Virus record (IMG/VR): IMGVR_UViG_3300025117_001650
Span: 1 to 23,041 of that record
Strand: one strand, 5' to 3'
Origin: a virus
DNA: 23,041 nt
Shown piece by piece: positions 15,135 to 22,484 of the stretch; position 1 is the stretch's first letter, and each line of letters starts with the position of its first letter. The position numbers were made by a program, and so were the translations under genes. Below the pieces are notes generated by a model. That model saw only the letters and a program-made list of their open reading frames with translations. It ran no database searches and had not been told where the DNA came from.

Positions 15135-15289
15135 TTTTTTTTAATATAATTTTTTATTTCTTTTATTTCTAATTTTATTTCTATTTCATTTAAATCATTA
15201 GAGTTTATTTTAATTTTTTTTCTTCCTATTTCACTTTTAGAATTAGGAAAAATTTGTTTTGATTCGATTAATTTTACTTTCATTTTCAT
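15086..15289 (-). CDS. Possible small Lys/Ile/Glu-rich protein (67 aa)
   Basis: An open frame starting at ATG 15289, eight bases after the ParB-like stop, fills the 162-base gap and then overlaps the next gene by 49 bases. The product begins MKMKVKLIESKQIFPNSKSE and ends in a basic helix. The same frame extends back to an ATG at 15373 inside the ParB-like gene, but that start is unlikely. The composition could also be accidental in AT-rich DNA. No family is recognised and no ribosome site is visible. Confidence 0.45.
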   Translation of the reverse strand: MKMKVKLIESKQIFPNSKSEIGRKKIKINSNDLNEIEIKLEIKEIKNYIKKKWQRVIVMRQMLVGYG

Positions 15290-15296
15290 TTTATTA

Positions 15297-16007
15297 TTAT
15301 TTATTGCGTTCATTCCCAATTGCATCTCCATAAGCTGTTGATAATGGTAATAATTCTTTAATTGGTAAATCAATTGACAAACAATTAACTATAATTTTTG
15401 GATTAATTAATAATCCAGAAAGCCATCTATGATGTCCATCAATAATAAAATTATCTGCACTTATGATAAAAAATGTTTTTGATTTAAGAAAGTTTATTGT
15501 TCCAATAATACCAAATTTTATTGTTGCTTCTATTGATTTGTCAAAATATATTTGTCTTTGAATTGGTCTTAATGAATTTATTGCTTTATGTTTAATAGAT
15601 AATGATATTTGATCATCTTCTATAGATTTATCTTTTAATCCTCTTTCTAAAAAATCTTTTGCATCATATCCTGAAAGTCCAAGTGGAAATGGATTTGTAG
15701 ATTTATATGTTGATGAAAATGGTTTATTTACATCAATATATCCATCTTTTAATCTATTTTGAAATTCTCTAACATCTTTATCATCAATAACTGGCATATC
15801 TTTTCTTTTAGTTTTTCCAAGACTAGCTAAATTCTTAGCATTTATAAAATTAGTTTCAAAATTACTAAAATCTTTTAAATTACCACCGATTTTAATTACA
15901 AATTGTTTTGCATCATTAATATCAGTATTAATTAATTCCATTTTGCCAGCAGATTCTCCTGCTTCTAATAATATTTTTTTATTTAATAATTCTTTTAATT
16001 TAATCAT
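15297..16007 (-). CDS. ParB/sulfiredoxin-like protein (236 aa)
   Basis: Residues about 147-235 carry the ParB/sulfiredoxin signature: LRPIQRQIYFDK, then IISADNFIIDGHHRW (GHHR at 191-194) and INPKIIVNCLSIDLPI, ending TAYGDAIGN. ParB-like domains bind or hydrolyse nucleotides (CTP in ParB, ATP in sulfiredoxin) or cut DNA. The N-terminus (MIKLKELLNKKILLEAGESA) resembles the helical leaders of head-packaged proteins in T4-like phages. The middle (about 40-140) is not recognised. It is the first of a four-ORF cassette placed between the gp13-like and gp14-like genes. An injected or virion-packaged enzyme is one possibility (inference). Confidence 0.8.
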   Translation of the reverse strand: MIKLKELLNKKILLEAGESAGKMELINTDINDAKQFVIKIGGNLKDFSNFETNFINAKNLASLGKTKRKDMPVIDDKDVREFQNRLKDGYIDVNKPFSSTYKSTNPFPLGLSGYDAKDFLERGLKDKSIEDDQISLSIKHKAINSLRPIQRQIYFDKSIEATIKFGIIGTINFLKSKTFFIISADNFIIDGHHRWLSGLLINPKIIVNCLSIDLPIKELLPLSTAYGDAIGNERNK

Positions 16008-16054
16008 ATTTCACTTTAAAAATTTTATAAATAGCATATCTATGTTGTAACATT

Positions 16055-17236
16055 TCAACGAATATAAATCGGGAGTGGGAATTTTCCCAATATTTTATTC
16101 ATATTTTCGTCTATATCATTTTTACTTTCCATTTGAGATCTTCTACTAGTTTTTTCAAGCATCTGTTGAAGTTGTTCTATTAATTTATCTCTTTCATTTA
16201 TACCCTCAGCTCTCATGGATTCACCATCTAAACTTACTTCTGCATCTGGTATTGGAATATTTGGATATTTACCCCTAATTCCACCTAAAGATATTTTACA
16301 TATAGCAAGAAAATAATTTCTTATCCACTGTCTGCCAACTGAATTTATATATGAGTATGTAATTGTATCATAAGGTACGTTTGAAGGATCTGTGATCTTT
16401 CCAAGTGAACTAGTGTCAAATGAAACATCTGATTCGTCTTTAAAAACATATTGAAAGAATAATGTAAAATCACTTTGTGGTATTGGAAATAACCGTAATT
16501 GATTATTTATTATTTCAAAGGAATATGCACTCTTCCTAACTTGATCATTTAATTCTATCGCTTGCATTCTTAAAAGATCTTCATAAACTGGTCTTAAAAC
16601 GTATGTTGCTCCAACACCACCAACAGTCCCACCTAATTCAGAACCAAATCCAAAAAATCCCATGTTGTAAGAACCCGGTGCTGTTGGTAATCCCCATGGA
16701 TCAAAGTACCTAACAGATGCTGGTGTTCTTTGGTGAAAAATTTTCTTAATCCTTATGTCTCTTCCACTAGCACTGGGAACTGCGAATAATGCATTTAAAT
16801 CATATAACTGAGTTCCTGTTGCAACAGGTATACTTCCAGTATGCCAAGTAATGTCACCACCAGCACCAACTTCAGCACCATATTGTTCTGAAAGCTTTAC
16901 TATTCCACCAAGTGAGCCTCTTATTTCTTTACCAGTTAGATTGCTTGAAGTGGGACTTCCCTGAAGTGTAAGTAAGTGTTCTTTAATATTAAATGAATTT
17001 ATTTGAGCACTATACTCATTTACAGCTTCTTCAAAATAAGTAACAAATTGTTCGTTTGATAATTCTATATCAATCGAAGGATAACCAAGTCTTCTTACAG
17101 CCCAGACTGTGGATGAAACACTCTCGGAAATATAAGTTGTATCACTATTATAAAACCCAAAAGCAGAAAAACTTACAACTTCTAGTAAAGAACTGCTACC
17201 CGGATAAAAAATACTGCCAGTAATGTTCAAGCTCAA
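16055..17236 (-). CDS. Candidate neck protein, T4 gp13-like (393 aa)
   Basis: Residues about 40-90 (WAVRRLGYPSIDIELSNEQF then FEEAVNEYSAQIN) match the N-terminal phrase of gp13-like neck proteins (RRLG...I-ELTEENFDDAVEEA). The remainder is beta-rich with IKKIFHQRTPA, SAYSFEIINNQLRLFPIP and a C-terminal helical tail (INERDKLIEQLQQMLEKTSR). It would join the head portal to the tail with gp14. The 393 residues exceed T4 gp13 (309), with Gly-rich inserts. Translation starts at TTG with AAGGA seven bases upstream. A motif copy lies 18 bases before the start. The order 13-like, 14-like, 15-like, sheath matches T4. Confidence 0.6.
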   Translation of the reverse strand: MSLNITGSIFYPGSSSLLEVVSFSAFGFYNSDTTYISESVSSTVWAVRRLGYPSIDIELSNEQFVTYFEEAVNEYSAQINSFNIKEHLLTLQGSPTSSNLTGKEIRGSLGGIVKLSEQYGAEVGAGGDITWHTGSIPVATGTQLYDLNALFAVPSASGRDIRIKKIFHQRTPASVRYFDPWGLPTAPGSYNMGFFGFGSELGGTVGGVGATYVLRPVYEDLLRMQAIELNDQVRKSAYSFEIINNQLRLFPIPQSDFTLFFQYVFKDESDVSFDTSSLGKITDPSNVPYDTITYSYINSVGRQWIRNYFLAICKISLGGIRGKYPNIPIPDAEVSLDGESMRAEGINERDKLIEQLQQMLEKTSRRSQMESKNDIDENMNKILGKFPLPIYIR

Positions 17237-17254
17237 TTATTTTTCCTTATTTTA

Positions 17255-17264
17255 TATAAATATA
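17255..17264 (-). promoter_or_regulatory. Promoter-like motif TATATTTATA before gp13-like gene
   Basis: Exact copy in the 33-base gap between the 99-aa gene and the gp13-like TTG start, 18 bases upstream of the start and just before the AAGGA ribosome site. Confidence 0.5.
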
Positions 17265-17269
17265 AAAAT

Positions 17270-17569
17270 TTAAATTAATATTTTAACGCTTGGTAATTCA
17301 CCAAGCTTAATTTTAATATTATCTATGGTTATTTTCTTATCAAAATCAACTATCTTTTCGTCAGTATATTCTTTGTTCATAATCATAACAACAACTTTAA
17401 CTCTTTTTTTCTTTTTTTTCTCTATACCGAATAATTTTTCGATATATGACGATTGTTGAGTAATCAGTGTTTCAGAAATAGTGATGTTACTTAGAATTCC
17501 ACCAGTAATTAGTGATTCACCGGCTCCAAAAATACCACCAAGTACAATATTTAAAGCAAAATCAGCCAC
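17270..17569 (-). CDS. Small virion-type protein with Gly-rich hydrophobic start (99 aa)
   Basis: Starts at GTG overlapping the previous TAG by one base (TAGTG). The N-terminus NIVLGGIFGAGESLITGGIL is hydrophobic and Gly-rich, perhaps a membrane-inserting or oligomerising segment. This is followed by TISETLITQQSSYIEKLFG, a Lys cluster (KKKKKR) and a beta-rich C-terminus. Small proteins with this LGG...SETxxTQ layout often follow the DLYSDWK-type virion protein in phage genomes. The exact role is unknown. Confidence 0.7.
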   Translation of the reverse strand: MADFALNIVLGGIFGAGESLITGGILSNITISETLITQQSSYIEKLFGIEKKKKKRVKVVVMIMNKEYTDEKIVDFDKKITIDNIKIKLGELPSVKILI

Positions 17570-18339
17570 TATTTAAATGATTTATATTCTATAAGCTTAC
17601 CATTACTATCATAACTTGCTGAAACGTAAATGATTGATTTTGGATTGTCATAAATTTCGTCTTCTCTTGTATTATAAATTTTTACAATACCTGTTTTAAG
17701 ATTTCCTTGAGGATTATATGTTACATTAGATAATTTAAAGTTACTTTGTCCAGCAAGTCTTAACGTGGTATTTAAAATTTCAAGTATTTCATAGCCAAAT
17801 GTTCCATCGTTAAAAGAACTAGTATTTTGCGACCATACAGCATTAGCAATTTGAATTGGGGTTGCTCCAGAACTTGCACTTACATTTGCTAGTATATTGC
17901 CAGCTGAATTACTTGGATAAGTAGAAACAGACTCGTTCCAGACAGCATCTGCAATATTATCAGATGTTATATCACTATTTACAATTTGTGTCAGACTTGA
18001 AAATGCACTTCTAACTGAAACGTTGTATGAAGAAAGTGTAGATAAAAATGGATTGCTACCATCTCTTGTAAATAAATTACCTGCAATATTTAATATATGA
18101 CTTGATTCTTGTGGCCTAATTTTCCAACCATTTTCTAAAAAATAATAATCACCAGCATACAATCCACTTCCTAAATTATCTCCTCCAATTGTAGAAAAAG
18201 CTATTAAATATTTAGAATTATCACTTAATAAAATCCATTCTTTCCAATCTGAATATAAGTCAACTTTAACATTTAATTCTGTTGATCCACTATTACAAAT
18301 AATAAGCTTATTATTTCCATCAAAAGTAACTTTTGACAT
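17569..18339 (-). CDS. Conserved virion structural protein, DLYSDWK type (256 aa)
   Basis: The N-terminal 100 residues contain a phrase set I associate with a widespread phage structural family: VTFDGNNKLIICNSG, VKVDLYSDWKEWILLSDNSK, AFSTIGGDNL, ENGWKIRPQE and a short VSVRSAFSSL. Residues about 125-175 carry two DAVWNE/NAVWSQ-like helix phrases (IADAVWNESVS; IQIANAVWSQ), and the last 60 form a beta domain (TGIVKIYNTREDEI). Likely a tail or baseplate component; the biochemical role is not known. It directly follows the 450-aa gene, 13 bases apart, and overlaps the 99-aa GTG start. Confidence 0.78.
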   Translation of the reverse strand: MSKVTFDGNNKLIICNSGSTELNVKVDLYSDWKEWILLSDNSKYLIAFSTIGGDNLGSGLYAGDYYFLENGWKIRPQESSHILNIAGNLFTRDGSNPFLSTLSSYNVSVRSAFSSLTQIVNSDITSDNIADAVWNESVSTYPSNSAGNILANVSASSGATPIQIANAVWSQNTSSFNDGTFGYEILEILNTTLRLAGQSNFKLSNVTYNPQGNLKTGIVKIYNTREDEIYDNPKSIIYVSASYDSNGKLIEYKSFK

Positions 18340-18352
18340 ATATTATTTCTCA

Positions 18353-19705
18353 TTACGGATTAGAATAATTTCTTTCAAGAGGAGCTACTAAAGAAACAGC
18401 ATTGCTTATACTTCTTCCAATAGTTCCAGCTGCTTTAACAAACTGTGCTGTTGATAAACCAATTGCAACAGCAGTTATTGGCGCATCACTTCCTGAAGAA
18501 TCTGTTCCTCTTTGTATGTTTGTATCATAATTATATGATAATTGAACACTTGAACTTGCAGCTATATTATTTGTCATATTTGCACTATTTGCATCTTGAG
18601 CTATTATTGCATTTGCTGTTCCATAATCTTGTCCAGTATTATTACCTGCATCATCATTTGTAAAATATATCCAATATTTTGCAGAAGAATCGTTTACTAA
18701 GTTATCACCAAAGCTTAATGTTAATACTGAAGTAAATGGGAATGTTCTTTCAGAACCAGTATCATCAACAAATATTAATCTATTAATATCTGCAGATTGA
18801 TAGTTGTCTATAAAAGCACCACCTTCACTTTGTAAAATTGTATATAATGTATCACCAACAAATTTTAAAATAGAAGTTGTAGTTTTTCCAATATGTATTG
18901 TACTGCCAGAATCTATATCTACATTTTGTCGTAATTGATATTGAACTCCAGTATATATTTCTTCTGCTGTTTTATTTTTACCATCTATAATAACATGAAA
19001 ATCCCTATTTGTTCCACCTATATCTCGCTGTTGTGATGAAGTATAATATGTAATTCCAATATCATATAATGATGCTGTTGAATCATCAACAGTTACTTTA
19101 GGATCAGCATTTGTAGCAAGTGGAAAACGATATGCTTGATAAGTTAATGATGTAGCACCAATATCTGATAGTTGTGAATATGCATAAACATCACCTTGTT
19201 CTCTTGCAAAAATTTTGAAATAATTTCTATAATCAAATGTTCCTGATTCGTATACTAATACGGCTTCATTAACAGCATCACTTCTAGACATTACTGTAGA
19301 TGCGCTTGCTGCTGTCCCACTTCCAGACTGTTGATAATACACTTGTGTGCCACCAATTAATGATCCAAGTGATATAATTCCAGTCCATTCTTCTGTAGAT
19401 ATACCATTAGCATCTTTTAATGCCCAACCTGCATTTCTAATGAGTTTTTTAGTATCTACATCAAATAAATTCCACCCATTTACAAACTCAAACTGTTCAT
19501 CAGTAATAGGACCCATTGGAAATGGAAATTTAATTAAATTTGCATCATTTTTCCATTCTTCTTTTAAAAATGAATATAATGCTTTACCAGTAACTCCATC
19601 TCCAGATAGATTTCCTGAAATGAATAAATCTATTTTTTTTGTCGTTGTATTTATTGAAACTTCTACATTCTGATTTAAAAAATCGGGATCTATTATAAGT
19701 GCCAT
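18353..19705 (-). CDS. Conserved virion structural protein, SFLKEEW/FPFP type (450 aa)
   Basis: Carries the set ALYSFLKEEWKNDANLIKFP, GPITDEQFEFVNGW, LIRNAGWALKDANG, YAGII-like TGIISLGSL, QVYYQQSGSG, FDYRNYFKIFAREQGD and LTYQAYRFPLATN. I associate these with a large phage structural family commonly found beside the DLYSDWK protein. The C-terminal half is beta-rich with Asp/Ser/Thr loops (TGSERTFPFTSVLTLSFGD), consistent with an adhesion or baseplate appendage. The start ATG has GGAG eight bases upstream and a motif copy 35 bases upstream, so a transcription unit probably begins here. The particle position is not established. Confidence 0.8.
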   Translation of the reverse strand: MALIIDPDFLNQNVEVSINTTTKKIDLFISGNLSGDGVTGKALYSFLKEEWKNDANLIKFPFPMGPITDEQFEFVNGWNLFDVDTKKLIRNAGWALKDANGISTEEWTGIISLGSLIGGTQVYYQQSGSGTAASASTVMSRSDAVNEAVLVYESGTFDYRNYFKIFAREQGDVYAYSQLSDIGATSLTYQAYRFPLATNADPKVTVDDSTASLYDIGITYYTSSQQRDIGGTNRDFHVIIDGKNKTAEEIYTGVQYQLRQNVDIDSGSTIHIGKTTTSILKFVGDTLYTILQSEGGAFIDNYQSADINRLIFVDDTGSERTFPFTSVLTLSFGDNLVNDSSAKYWIYFTNDDAGNNTGQDYGTANAIIAQDANSANMTNNIAASSSVQLSYNYDTNIQRGTDSSGSDAPITAVAIGLSTAQFVKAAGTIGRSISNAVSLVAPLERNYSNP

Positions 19706-19740
19706 TTATTTTTCTCCATTATTTTCTCTACTTATTTTTA

Positions 19741-19750
19741 TATAAATATA
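19741..19750 (-). promoter_or_regulatory. Promoter-like motif TATATTTATA before 450-aa virion gene
   Basis: Exact copy in the 59-base gap between the 535-aa and 450-aa genes, 35 bases before the ATG, the same distance as the proximal copy has from the sheath start. Confidence 0.5.
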
Positions 19751-19764
19751 TTTTTTTATTTAAT

Positions 19765-21372
19765 TTAAATCGGGTTTTCATACTGTCTATCTAAAATTTG
19801 TTGAATTGGTATAGTCGCATCTGAATTTAACAAGGTATATTCTGTAATATTTGACAAATTTGGACTATAATCTGTATGGAATATGATAATATCTACAACT
19901 TTGTTTGGTTCGTAATTATATGAATATGCAACACTACCAGATGAAGCAACTTCTTCTACATTAAATAATTCAATGGGCGGACTGCCGGAAACTATTGCAA
20001 CTTCTGAACCAGAAATTATTCCTGTTAAAGTCAATACTTTTGGATTGTTAATTACTGTAACTGCATTCACACCATTTCTTACTGATACTGTAGTTCCTCC
20101 TGCAGAAATTGACATTGTCACTATGCCTCCAGAATTATTATAAATCATTGAATTTCCATCACCAGAACTAGCAGTAGTATTAGAACCAGGTGTTCCACCA
20201 TATCCTATAAATGTATTTCCCTTAAATGAATAATTTCCTGGTTCTACAATTTCTAATCCATGTCCAGAACCACTACTAATAAATGTTGAATATGCTATAT
20301 TATTTGGATTTGATGATAACAAAAATGATTGACTTACTTGAACATCTGGATTATCAAATGAACAGGTTGTTATAATCGGATTAACAGATTGTGTCATTTC
20401 TCTTGGGCGTATAAACGTACAGTTTTTTAGTATAACTTCAGCTGAACCTGATATTAAAAATCTATCAAAATTATTGAAACTACAAGCATTAGCATAAAAT
20501 CCACCTAAAGAACCCGTTATTAAAAGATTTGCTCTTGTATCTGCAGACTGAGTTGCTATCCCTTTAAACGCCCCTTGTGAGTTTAACACACAAGATGACA
20601 TTGTAATAGTGGCTCCAGTATTTTCTAAATTTAAAAATAAGCCAGAAAATCCACGATTAAATCTTCCATCATTAAATACTAATACTTTATTTGAATCGTT
20701 AAAGCTTGCAGTTCCAGTTGCAGAACCGCTTCCAATTGATAAAGTACCATTTATATATAAAATCCCAGCACGAGTAGATATTACTCCATACCTATTTGTT
20801 GTAATATCTTCATCAAAAACTGTAAAATTTGTAAAAGTTCCATTAGAACCAGTTAATGTTAAACCTCTACCAGAAGGAATCCAGTCTATTGCATCCAATC
20901 CCAAATTTGGAGCTTTAGCTGTTGCATTAGCATCACTTTTAATTCCAAAAAAATCTATAGATGCAGAATTAGGAGATGCAACTATTTGTGTAATAAATCC
21001 CGGTATCATGGGATCTACAGGAACTATCTGAAATCCACCAGGCACAGGATATGTTGTTGAATTAAATATTTCATATCTATAATGATTTGTAGCATCTAAT
21101 CCTATAAATAATTGTAATCCTAATCCATCAATAGCATCTTTATTTGTTTGAATGAATTTTGCTAACCAAACTTTTCCACCATGAAAATCAGTTGTAGCAG
21201 TATGAGTATAATTAAATCCAACTTCTGCAGTTTTAACTTGACCTGATATGCAAAAACTTCCTTGGTAATGAAAATCAGTTTCTGCAGTTACTGCAGCAAC
21301 TCCCCATGTTGACCAATTTGTAGTCAATTCTGCATCATTTAATCTTATACCATCAAATTTTACACCTGCCAT
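19765..21372 (-). CDS. Beta-rich virion protein, lectin-like start and beta-helix body (535 aa)
   Basis: The first ~150 residues (MAGVKFDGIRLNDAELTTNW, FHYQGSFCISGQVK, VWLAKFIQTN, HYRYEIFNSTT) look like a jelly-roll or concanavalin-type domain. From about 165 the repeats of short strands with Ser/Thr/Asn turns (GRGLTLTGSNGTFTNFTVFD; GATITMSSCVLNSQGAF; AEVILKNCTFIRP; NYSFKGNTFIG) are those of a parallel beta-helix, typical of tailspikes and adsorption proteins. The end (YNYEPNKVVDIIIF to IQQILDRQYENPI) is a distinct tail. No enzyme motif could be assigned. It starts three bases after the CxxCxxCC gene's stop, so it is probably translated from the same message. Host-surface binding is inferred from the fold type. 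Confidence 0.78.
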   Translation of the reverse strand: MAGVKFDGIRLNDAELTTNWSTWGVAAVTAETDFHYQGSFCISGQVKTAEVGFNYTHTATTDFHGGKVWLAKFIQTNKDAIDGLGLQLFIGLDATNHYRYEIFNSTTYPVPGGFQIVPVDPMIPGFITQIVASPNSASIDFFGIKSDANATAKAPNLGLDAIDWIPSGRGLTLTGSNGTFTNFTVFDEDITTNRYGVISTRAGILYINGTLSIGSGSATGTASFNDSNKVLVFNDGRFNRGFSGLFLNLENTGATITMSSCVLNSQGAFKGIATQSADTRANLLITGSLGGFYANACSFNNFDRFLISGSAEVILKNCTFIRPREMTQSVNPIITTCSFDNPDVQVSQSFLLSSNPNNIAYSTFISSGSGHGLEIVEPGNYSFKGNTFIGYGGTPGSNTTASSGDGNSMIYNNSGGIVTMSISAGGTTVSVRNGVNAVTVINNPKVLTLTGIISGSEVAIVSGSPPIELFNVEEVASSGSVAYSYNYEPNKVVDIIIFHTDYSPNLSNITEYTLLNSDATIPIQQILDRQYENPI

Positions 21373-21375
21373 TTT

Positions 21376-21891
21376 TTATTTATTCTTAAGTAATTCAAAT
21401 ATATTTACATCTTCAGTTAAAGAAGTTAAAAATTTACCCTTAACTGAATTACATCTATGTTCTAATTTTTTAGATATAATAATTCTATCTCCTGTTTTTG
21501 GAGGTATTGTTTCATAATCAAATATTATAGCAGGCAAATTTACTTTAGATATTATATCTAATATAATATTTTTTCCAGATGTAAGTGCTGCATTTTGAGA
21601 TAATTCTATTATAGTTATCCAATCAAATCCTTCTAATCTATCTATACTCACCATAATACCATTTTTATCTGGTCTATCATTTTCAGCACCAAAACCCCTT
21701 AACCATGAGCATTGATATGAATTACAAACATTTGGTCTTTCTAGTTTACCATATATTGCACATCCATTACATTGATACTTACATTTCTGAAACGAAGGTT
21801 TAAAAAAATTATTTTCTCGTATTTCAGCAACCTCACAACAAACTTCACACTCTTTACACTGTCTAATTTTATAAACTCTTTTTAAAATTAT
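21376..21891 (-). CDS. CxxCxxCC metal-cluster protein with disrupted or non-ATG start
   Basis: The first in-frame ATG (21654) would give only 92 residues, but the frame is open to 21897 and encodes a clear N-terminal domain: C-x2-C-x2-CC (Cys12, 15, 18, 19 counting from ATA at 21891), then KPSFQKCKYQCNGCAIYG (Cys37, 41, 44) and RPNVCNSYQC (Cys56, 61). This is the pattern of the YkgJ-like putative zinc- or iron-chelating family. No ATG, GTG or TTG exists in frame at the 5' end. Instead a well-placed ATG (21910, two bases after the previous stop codon) begins a frame that ends at 21869 and would join this one if a single base were absent from the A5/T4 run at 21879..21887. So either ATA starts it, or the gene has a one-base insertion. 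Function is unknown; metal binding is likely. Confidence 0.78.
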   Translation of the reverse strand: MILKRVYKIRQCKECEVCCEVAEIRENNFFKPSFQKCKYQCNGCAIYGKLERPNVCNSYQCSWLRGFGAENDRPDKNGIMVSIDRLEGFDWITIIELSQNAALTSGKNIILDIISKVNLPAIIFDYETIPPKTGDRIIISKKLEHRCNSVKGKFLTSLTEDVNIFELLKNK

Positions 21892-21911
21892 TAGAAATTA
21901 TAACTAACATT

Positions 21912-22484
21912 TTATTTTTTAATTCTATTTTTTATTCTATCAAATTTATCCATACAGAATATTGCTTCTTTTGAATTAATGTTTTCAAATGTTAATTGTG
22001 CCCATTTTAATGCCATACTAGAGGGCTTATATTTATTTTCAATTAATTTTATTTTGTTTTTATCAAATGATTTAAGTAATATTTCGGCAAGCTTTTTATA
22101 TTTTGGATTGAAAGATTTTATATCTTTTAATGAAACTTCTACTTTAATTTTATTTTCTTTTTTATTTTTTTTTGTTTTTACAGATGTTACTTCAACTATC
22201 TTGCTTGTAGTTAATTCAAATTCAGATGTAAATGATTCAAATATAGTAGACTCAGCAATAACTTCTAATACTGCCTTACCAAAATCAAATGGTGTGTTTT
22301 TTAATGCTGGTACATTTATTTTACAAATACCGTTTTCTTGTAAATTACCATTAAATAAATATGTTATATCATCTCCAAAATTAAGCAATAATCTAGCTTT
22401 AGATTCCTTAATTTTTGCACCAGTAATTTTAACTTCGCATTCAAGAACTTCAGATCTATCTTTATAAAATATTAATTTTTTCAA
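21912..22484 (-). CDS. Conserved phage protein with beta domain and helical tail (190 aa)
   Basis: N-terminal ~95 residues form a beta-sandwich-like pattern (ARLLLNFGDDITYLFNGNL, GICKINVPALKN, GKAVLEVIAESTIFESFTSE), seen in proteins of T4-like and other marine phages. A Lys-rich linker (KTKKNKKENK) follows, then a helical C-terminal half (KYKKLAEILLKSF, KWAQLTFENI). The role is unknown; a virion or assembly factor is plausible from position. The start is TTG (22484), overlapping the preceding TGA as TTGA. The product starts MKKLIFYKDRSEVLECEVK. Confidence 0.72.
   Translation of the reverse strand: MKKLIFYKDRSEVLECEVKITGAKIKESKARLLLNFGDDITYLFNGNLQENGICKINVPALKNTPFDFGKAVLEVIAESTIFESFTSEFELTTSKIVEVTSVKTKKNKKENKIKVEVSLKDIKSFNPKYKKLAEILLKSFDKNKIKLIENKYKPSSMALKWAQLTFENINSKEAIFCMDKFDRIKNRIKK

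Noticed and set aside
15086-15373. 95-residue version of the small overlapping ORF
   Set aside because: The start at 15373 lies inside the ParB-like gene, where that frame is a shadow; only the part from ATG 15289 is plausible.
18445-18663. Plus-strand frame rich in Leu, His and Tyr
   Set aside because: It is the complement of Asn/Ser/Ala-rich virion codons; its composition is that of an antisense artefact.
20609-21031. 140-residue plus-strand frame
   Set aside because: It lies opposite the 535-aa virion gene, with no independent signal and no neighbours on that strand.
21376-21654. 92-residue version of the CxxCxxCC protein
   Set aside because: The recognisable cysteine domain is in the same frame upstream, so an internal start would remove the conserved part.
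21979-22467. 162-residue plus-strand frame
   Set aside because: It lies opposite the conserved 190-aa gene; the Phe/Leu/Ser-rich composition reflects Lys/Glu/Asn codons on the other strand.
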